Source: Ilex aquifolium (Eukaryota > Streptophyta > Magnoliopsida > Aquifoliales > Aquifoliaceae). Taken from it: DNA of 64,000 nt. Position 1 is the first letter of the stretch. Each line of letters starts with the position of its first letter. Positions 57,530-64,000 of the stretch are shown one piece after another. The notes under the pieces were generated by a model, which saw nothing but the letters and a program-made list of their open reading frames with translations, did not search any database and was not told where the DNA came from. Both the position numbers and the translations under genes were made by a program. Where the stretch lies: contig OX637393.1 of NCBI GenBank assembly GCA_951799425.1, positions 17,689,744-17,753,743 of the forward strand, given 5' to 3'.

Positions 57530-59146
57530 TTTTCCTACGATTCATTCCTCTTTCAATTCCAATCCATTCCAAATTCATTCAAAACCATCCCAACACATGC
57601 ATAATGAAGTTTTTCATATAAAACATGGTTCATAAGTTCTATTACAATCATTTCCAAATATTTACATGCCCCAAATCAAATTTCACAAAGTTTTACAAAA
57701 AAACTCTAAGTTAAAGCCACATTTCGGCTTTTCTTTATCCTTGAGCCCCCGAGTGAGAGCCTTCCACCAGCGTATAACCTGTACCTGAAATATTTTCCCA
57801 TAAAGGGTGAGCCACGCTCAATAGGGTACCTCTTAAAGAGGCTACTCCCCAAACTAGATGCATATGAAATGTTCACATGCAACAAATCAACAATCCTTCA
57901 CATCCCAAGTAAGAATATGCATTCAATGTTGGAATTTACCATGTTGTGCCATGAAATGAGAAGAGACTCACTCACGCACATCAACCCAAGCCCTTCCCGG
58001 CTCCTCAACACATGCTTGTGCCAATGTGTATGAATCCGTCATCTATGTTACACATCAAATGACATTTACAAATCTAGGGTCTTTGTTGTGGTGGATATTC
58101 ATGGACTTACACCAAGGTTAATCCAACCCACACGGAATTTATGGACTTCCACCGAGGGTTCCGTGTACACCCACACACTTTATGGACCGAACCAAGGGAG
58201 TGCGTATCCCAATCATCGGGTCTTGCACCCGATGGATCTTCTAGCCCTTCTTGCTAACCCCGACCCTATTTACCATACAAATCGTGCGACTCAGCCAGGT
58301 CTTCTACCCAACTTTCCAAATCCCACCCGTCATCCACCAAGTATGGTGTTGACTACAACCATGCACACACACCCTCATTGTGCGATGTTCCCGTGCATAT
58401 GCAATGTGATGCACCATTGCAACAACAATATAATGTCCAATATGCTATGAATGACCTATGAACTATTTCAACACATGTCATGGTCAATTATATCCAAGCA
58501 TACAATTCTCATAATCCATCAATGCCAATATATCACAAGTATGTATATATATATCAACATTTCCTGCAACACAATTCTCAAGCATGTTATCACATAATCA
58601 TGCTATCCACACACTAAATTCATCCAAGTATAAAGTAAACACATAACATGCCCACAAATCACATAACTCAAGAATCACATTAGGTCAATCCCATATACCC
58701 AATTCGAGATGGAATTTATTCCACCTATTTTCCCATACCCATTTCACCAATTTCATCACCATAGGCAAATGTTAAAAATCTCTAACAACCTACCTATTTC
58801 ATATAATCACCCTAGTTTGAAAAATAAGCCTAATTAGGGAGAAAACCCTACCTCTTGAAGCGTAAAACGAAGGTAGAAGACTCTCAAGACCCGAAACAAG
58901 CTCCAATCTTTGATTTTCCCAAAATCTCGTTTCTTGAACTTCGTCAAAAACCGTCTTTCTTGGTATGGTTTTGTAGTCCTCGACGAGTAAAACATTTTTC
59001 GTTCTTGGTCCAAGTTGATTCGACCAAAGCTTGGCCCTAGATCGCAAGAAGAAAGGCTTGAAGAACCCTTGTTTCTCCCTCTTCTTCTCTCTCTCTTTCT
59101 ATCGGGAAGACCCAGCAGAATTTGGGAAAGAAAATCTGATTTTTTC

Positions 59147-59157
59147 CCCTTTTTATA
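59147..59157 (-). promoter_or_regulatory. TATA box in Tekay-like 3' LTR
   Basis: Minus strand GTATAAAAAGGGG; conserved in the solo LTR near 51484-51492 (GTATAAAAAGGG). Confidence 0.6.
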
Positions 59158-59540
59158 CTCCCTTAATACTTGGCCCACAACGCCCCACACGACCCTCTTT
59201 TCCCGGATACGTTTTCGCCCCGAAACGATTAAATTTTACCCCGGTTCAAATTCAAAATATATTTTATTTTAACTTGCCTTAAATTATTTTTCAACTTTCA
59301 AAATTTTATCAAAAATTTCCTTTTTTGGGTCACCCGAGACTCGACCGCCTCGTAAAACGCGAGAAAATCTAACTATCTCGAAATTTGACAGGGTAACTAG
59401 ATTTCGCGAGACGAATCCAACGGTGAGGTCCATTTTCTCATCCGAGTTCTAAAAACATTCAGGTTTTCAACTTGTACTAAAGTGATAATTTACCGTTTTG
59501 CCCTTTTTCATAAAAAGTTCAAATTTACCCGGGTTTTATA

Positions 59541-59552
59541 TTCTTCCCCCTT
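59541..59552 (-). other. Polypurine tract of the Tekay-like element
   Basis: Minus strand AAGGGGGAAGAA directly before the LTR. Confidence 0.75.
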
Positions 59553-59592
59553 AAAAGAATTTCGTCCCCGAAATTCACACACACATGCACAT

Positions 59593-61114
59593 TTAACCGC
59601 ATGCATATGCAACAGTCATATAATACCAAATTACTACAAGAAATGTACCTCCATCATTGAATAAGAACGGATAACTGGTACGCACGGTGTCCTCACGCTC
59701 CCATGTCGCCTCATCCACGCCTCGGTGCTGCCACAGAACCTTCACTAGCCTCACAGTCTTACCTCACAAAACTTGCTCTCAACTATCCATGATACGCACC
59801 AGTCCCTCCTCGAAGGTCCTATCCGCATCAACGATCAACTCACCCCAATCCACCACATGTGTCGGATCTGGAGTATACTTCCGGAGCATAGAGACATGGA
59901 ACACCGTGTGAACACCCGATAGATTTGACGGTAACGCCAACCGGTAAGCAATCGTACCAACCCTCTCGAGTACCTCGAAGGGCCCGATAAACCTCGGTGA
60001 CAGCTTTCCCCGCTTGCCGAATCTGACCACTCCTCTCTTAGGCATCATCTTCAAGAAGACATGATCTCCTACCTCAAACTCCAGAGGTTGCCGTCGTCTG
60101 TCGGCGTAGCTCTTCTGCCAGCTCTAAGCCGTGAGAAGACGCTTCCGTATCAAGTCCACCTTCTCCAAGGTGTCCCTAACCAAGTCTGTACCCGTAGAGG
60201 ATCTCTCTCAAACCTCCGTCTAACAAACCAGAGAACGGCACAACCTCCCATAAAGTGCCTCATAGGGCGCCATCTGTATGCTCGCCTGATAACTGTTGTT
60301 GTAGGTAGGCGAACTCCACTAAGGGTAAATGTTCTTCCCAACTACCCTTGAGATCTAGGATGCATGCCCGTAGCATGTCCTCTAAGTCTAGATGGTCCTC
60401 TCCAACTGACCGTCTGTCTGCCGATGAAAAGTTGTGCTCACCATCAATTGTGTCCCCATACCCCTGCTGGAAACTCTCCCAAAAATGAGCCGTAAACCTG
60501 GGGTCCCTATCTGATACTATAGATACGGGCACCCGATTTAACCAGACAATCTCCCGTATGTACAATCGACAGAATTCCTCGAGCGTGAAGGTCATCCGCA
60601 GGGCCAAGAAGTGTGCCGACTTCGTAAGCCGGTCCACTATCACCCAGACTGCGTCATGTCCCCGCGATGTCCGTGGCAAGTGGGTCACAAAATCCATCAT
60701 GACGTGCTCCCACTTCCACTCAGCCACCTCCAAAGGTTGGAGCAACCCTGTTGGTCTCTGGTGCTCAGCCTTGACCTACTGACACGTGAGACATCTATTA
60801 ACGAAATCTCTGACGTGCCTCTTCATCCCACTCCAGCAGTACTGGCAACGAAGATCATGGTACATCTTCGTGCCACCTGGATGCACAGCAAAACGGGAGC
60901 AATGAAACTCCCTGAGGATCTCCTCTCTCAGATCTACAGACTGGGGAACCACAACCCTTCCCCTGAACCGAAGACTACCATCCGCATGAATGGCCCATCC
61001 CTCGTCACCTGTACCCGCTTGTACCCGGTCCCTGATAAACAATATCTCAGTGTCCTGCCCCTGGGACTCAATCACCCTACTCAGTAGGGAAGCCGTAGCT
61101 ACCAAACTCCCCAA
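59593..61114 (-). pseudogene. Tekay-like integrase and chromodomain, broken
   Basis: Zinc finger at 60776-61114 (FAVHPGGTKMYHDLR, then CLTCQ), stop TAG at 60776-60778, then the core: MMDFVTHLPRT, IVSDRDPRFTAHFW and, after two shifts near 60460 and 60385, LEDMLRACILDLKGSWEEHL. A shift near 60290 leads into the C-terminal part with TAG at 60124-60126. The final stretch 59779-60054 has GKLSPRFIGPFEVLERVG and VFHVSMLRKY, then TGA stops at 59779-59781 and 59764-59766 inside the chromodomain (VRLVKVLWQHRG, ATWEREDTVR), ending at 59593. The chromodomain of such elements steers insertion to heterochromatin. Confidence 0.85.
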
Positions 61115-61193
61115 AGTGCCCTGAGCCTAACCCCTGTAATGCAACCCGAACTGTCCCACAGTCTCGAGCATCTACCACTCTCGGGAAGCCACA

Positions 61194-62696
61194 CTAGCCA
61201 AGACTCCCATTTGCTGACTTTCGGCTGAGTGCATCAGCCACCACATTTGCTTTACCGGGATGGTAATGCAAAGTGAAGTCATAGTCCTCCAAACACTTCA
61301 TCCACCTGCGTTGCCTTATGTTGAGGTCCTGCTGTGTGAAGATGTACTTCAGACTCTTATGATCCGAAAACACCTCGAATTGCTCACCATATAAATAGTG
61401 GCGCCAAGCCTTCAAGGCAAAGACAATGGCCGCCAACTCCATATCATGCGTAGGGTAATTCTGCTCGTGGTTTTTTAACTGCCGAGAACCATAAACTACC
61501 ACTCTCCCGGACTGCATCAAAACACATCCAAGTCCGTTCTTGGAGGCATCACAGTACACTGTGTACCTCTATCCCCTCTTCGGAACTATGAGAATAGGAG
61601 CTGAAGTATGCCTCCCCTTCATCTCTTGGGATGCCCTCTCACAAGAGTCACTCCACTCAAACTTGACCTCTTTCTAGGTCAACCTCATCATGGGTGCAGC
61701 TAGTCAGAAAAAGTCCTCAATGAACCTCCTGTAATACCCTACCAATCCTAAGAAACTACGTATCTCGAAGACTGACTTCGGCCTCTCCCAACTCATAACC
61801 GCCTCAACCTTCTCCGGGTCCACAGATACACCCGAAGCCGACACCACGTGTCCTAAAAATTTCACCTCCGTCAGCCAAAATTCACATTTGCTGAACTTGG
61901 CGTACAACTGATGGTCCCTTAAGGTCTGGAGAACAACCCTTAAGTGACCCTCATGCTCCTCCTTAGACTTGGAGTAGATCAAGATGTCGTCAACAATGAC
62001 TACGACAAAATGATCTAGGTAGGGTTGGAACACCCTATGCATGAGATCCATGAATGCCGCCGGGGCATTCATCAATCCGAAAGGCATGACGGTAAACTCA
62101 AAATGCCCATACCGCGTCCTAAAAGCCGTCTTAGGGATGTCCACCTCCCTAACCCTCCACTGATGGTAACCCGTGCGTAGATCTATCTTGGAGTAGACCC
62201 GCGCCCCTCTCAGTTGATCAAATAAATCATCAATCATCGGCAAAGGGTACCTATTCTTGATAGTAACCCGATTCAACTACCGGTAATCTATACATAGCCA
62301 AAGGGTCTTGTCCTTCTTCTTGGCAAACAACACCGGAGCGCCCCAAGGTGAAGTGCTTGGTCTAATAAATCCCTTGTCCAACAATTCTTGCAATTGGACC
62401 TTGAGTTCTTGCAACTCAGCTAGCGCCATTCTATGCGGAGTCATAGAAATAGGCGATGTACCGGGGTGCAACTCAATAGTGAAGTCTACATCCCAATGTG
62501 GAGGTAATGCCGATAGTTCATCCTGAAAAACGTCCTCATACTCACAAACCAGCCGAGGTAGACCCAACTCTTGTCTTGTCTCGTCCTCCAGGGTAAGGCT
62601 TGCTAGCCAACCCATCAACTTCCTGTGCCACCAAGAGTCGTACACGTCTTGGGGGTAAAGCATCGTGCTTTTCCCCCTGGAACTTGAAACAAACAC
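61194..62696 (-). pseudogene. Tekay-like RT and RNase H, broken by stops
   Basis: RT starts in 62277-62696 ([21 protein letters not shown]), is cut by TAG at 62277-62279 and continues in 61704-62276: [11 protein letters not shown] (motif A Asp present), [14 protein letters not shown] and [13 protein letters not shown] (motif C, Asp pair present), ending with TGA at 61704-61706. TAG stops follow at 61674-61676 and 61569-61571. RNase H at 61194-61559 has [36 protein letters not shown] and [14 protein letters not shown], a full set of acidic residues. Stops are single-base changes; the domain order is normal. Confidence 0.88.
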
Positions 62697-63213
62697 CGTC
62701 CGGTGTGTAGGCGGTTACCCTCTTCCGATCACAATCAATGACGACCAGATGTGCCGCCAACCAGTCCATCCCAAGTATGACATCGAACTCCGACATGTCC
62801 ATGACCCTAAGGTCCATGGTGAGTAGAACCCCCGAGATCTCTAACTCACAGCTTCGACATATCTGATTAACACACATCCTAGCTCCTAGGGGTGAATTCA
62901 CATACACCGGTTCTTCCAAGGTATCAACCTCTAAGCCTAAATCTCTCACACATGATGTAGAAATGAATGAATGCGATGCACCAGAGTCAAATAACACCTT
63001 AGCCCATAAGCGAGAGAGTAGAAATGTATCCTGAATGACTGACTGATCTACTGGCTCTGCCTGAGGTGTGATGGCATAGACACGCCCCTGGGTCCCCGAA
63101 ATCCCGGCCTGCATGCCCTGTCCCCGACCTCGGCCCATGCCTTGGCCTATCTAGCCTGATTGCAGAATCCCCGTTTGTGAAGTGGTAGGGACTTGAGTAG
63201 TGCCTTGGAACTG
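62542..63213 (-). pseudogene. Tekay-like protease region, broken
   Basis: The active site VLFDSGASHSFIS is intact, followed by FDVILGMDWLAAH, the usual flap and C-terminal motifs. A TAG at 63151-63153 (Gln expected by context) lies between gag and protease, and a shift near 62690 separates it from the RT frame. Confidence 0.82.
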
Positions 63214-64000
63214 TTACTGACTTCCCTGGCCCGTGGTGGGGTAGGAAGGAATGTAGTGTGTCTGTGGCTGCCCCACTGATGATTGGGATTGAGATGTCCC
63301 ATAACTCTGGGATCCCTGCCTCTGAGGATAATCCCTCCTCATGTGACCTGGCTGGTGGCAATGATAGCAAGTCCTTTGACCTGCCTGATATGTGGTCCTG
63401 AAATTTCCACCGCCTTGGGAGAATCGACCTTGGCCTTGGCCTGGATTGTCGCGGCCATGTCTTTGTTGTCCCTGTGGAGTAGAAGTCATCTGCTTCTTCC
63501 CCGAACTAGAAGAAGAGGATTGGGCCTCCCTCTTTTTGTCCTTAGCACCCGCCTCCCGGATGCTTCGTACGTCATCAACCTCTATCTCAATGGTCATGGC
63601 TGTCTCGACCATCGAGTCCAAATCTTGTAAGCGGTGGCCCACAATTTTACCCCAGATGGACAACTTCAACCCATCCTCAAACCTTCTCACTTTGGCTAAG
63701 TTGGTGGCCACATAATCGTCTACAAAACGGGCTAATTCCGTGAACTTAGCCACATATTCCATCACTGTCATAGTCCCTTGCTTCAAGTCTAAGAATTCCT
63801 GGGCCGTCGCATGTCGAATGGCCGCTGGAAAGTACTTGTCCATGAAGAGCTCTCGAAACTCTTCCCATGTCATTGCCTCTAAGTTCTTCGAGACTTTTGT
63901 CTAATCCCACCATAGATGGGCTTCTCCCTCTAGCTGGAATGTAGCTAGCCTTATCTTCGTGGCATCGGAGGTGATCTCCATAGCCTCTAAAATCTTGTCG
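63214..64000 (-). pseudogene. Tekay-like gag C-terminal part, cut by the window end
   Basis: Minus-strand capsid part: ATFQLEGEAHLWWD, stop TAG at 63901-63903, then MTWEEFRELFMDKYFPAA, KFTELARFVDDY and RRFEDGLKLSIW. It is followed by a Ser/Gln-rich linker and a zinc knuckle CYHCHQPGHMRRDYP, in which the last Cys is Tyr. The N-terminus, PBS and 5' LTR lie beyond 64000. Confidence 0.85.

Larger units (their letters stand above)
57066..59540 (-). repeat. Tekay-like 3' LTR, 2475 bp
   Basis: Plus-strand ends TGTGACACCCC and GGGTTTTATA (expected GGGTTTTACA as in 51878; one base changed). Collinear with the solo LTR at 37701-51878 once Athila-2 is removed. Minus-strand TATA at about 59147-59157. 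Confidence 0.85.
57066..64000 (-). mobile_element. Tekay-like chromovirus, 5' part outside the window
   Basis: Minus-strand order within the window: gag (runs off at 64000), protease, RT, RNase H, integrase, chromodomain, PPT 59541-59552, 3' LTR 57066-59540. A chromodomain-like tail after integrase and the LTR end TGTGACACCCC place it among Tekay/Del chromoviruses. It is inserted in a decayed Athila-like element. Confidence 0.88.

Overview
The window is eukaryotic and looks like a gene-poor, repeat-rich stretch of a flowering-plant (probably eudicot) chromosome. Supporting this are plant-specific Ty3/gypsy lineages (Athila, Tat and a chromodomain-bearing Tekay-like element), GT-AG introns, a class III secretory peroxidase and a FAR1/MULE-type gene. 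No rRNA, tRNA, bacterial operon or CRISPR array was seen. The species cannot be named from this sequence.

Layout. 1-1156: decayed coiled-coil remnant of a Tat-type accessory ORF (+). 1157-13823: Athila-1 (-), with two LTRs, PBS, gag-pol, an accessory ORF after pol and a PPT, all with broken frames. 13824-14909: 3' end of a Tat pol (+), cut by the Athila-1 right edge. 15504-17145: two back-to-back MITE-like elements holding simple repeats. 17440-19327: the one intact host gene, a three-exon class III peroxidase (-). 19985-20850: dispersed repeat, candidate Helitron end and a GGT/GGC low-complexity tract. 20919-23405: solo LTR. 24870-37443: decayed FAR1/MULE gene (-), split by a Tat element at 25596-35222 (gag-pol on -, an intact-looking five-exon antisense gene on +), with a duplicated gene fragment plus a solo LTR at 35223-36467. 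37701-51878: Tekay-like solo LTR split by Athila-2 (+, 38927-50618). 51879-57065: mostly anonymous DNA, a dispersed repeat copy and a decayed Athila-like LTR. 57066-64000: Tekay-like chromovirus (-) with its 3' LTR; its 5' part runs off the window.

How the parts relate. The retroelements are parasites nested in one another and in the FAR1 gene; apart from the peroxidase and the antisense gene of the Tat element, almost every frame is broken. In the Tekay-like element the recognisable in-frame stops are TAG where the family has Gln and TGA where it has Arg, as expected from cytosine deamination of silenced, methylated DNA.

The strongest unexplained signal is a set of short, tandemly or regularly spaced palindromes. 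Each element carries its own version: TACCGGTA-type in Athila-1 and in one Tekay LTR, CCTTCCGGAAGG in the other Tekay LTR at the same site, CCGTCCGGACGG in Athila-2, GGGCGGCGCCCA in Tat, CAGTGCACTG in the solo LTR at 20.9 kb, and CTCGAG/CTCAAG-type at 54-55 kb. They sit in LTRs, again ahead of the accessory ORF in both Athila elements (in Athila-2 directly before a TATA-like box), and inside coding sequence in Tat. They look like exchangeable cassettes shared across unrelated retrotransposon lineages.
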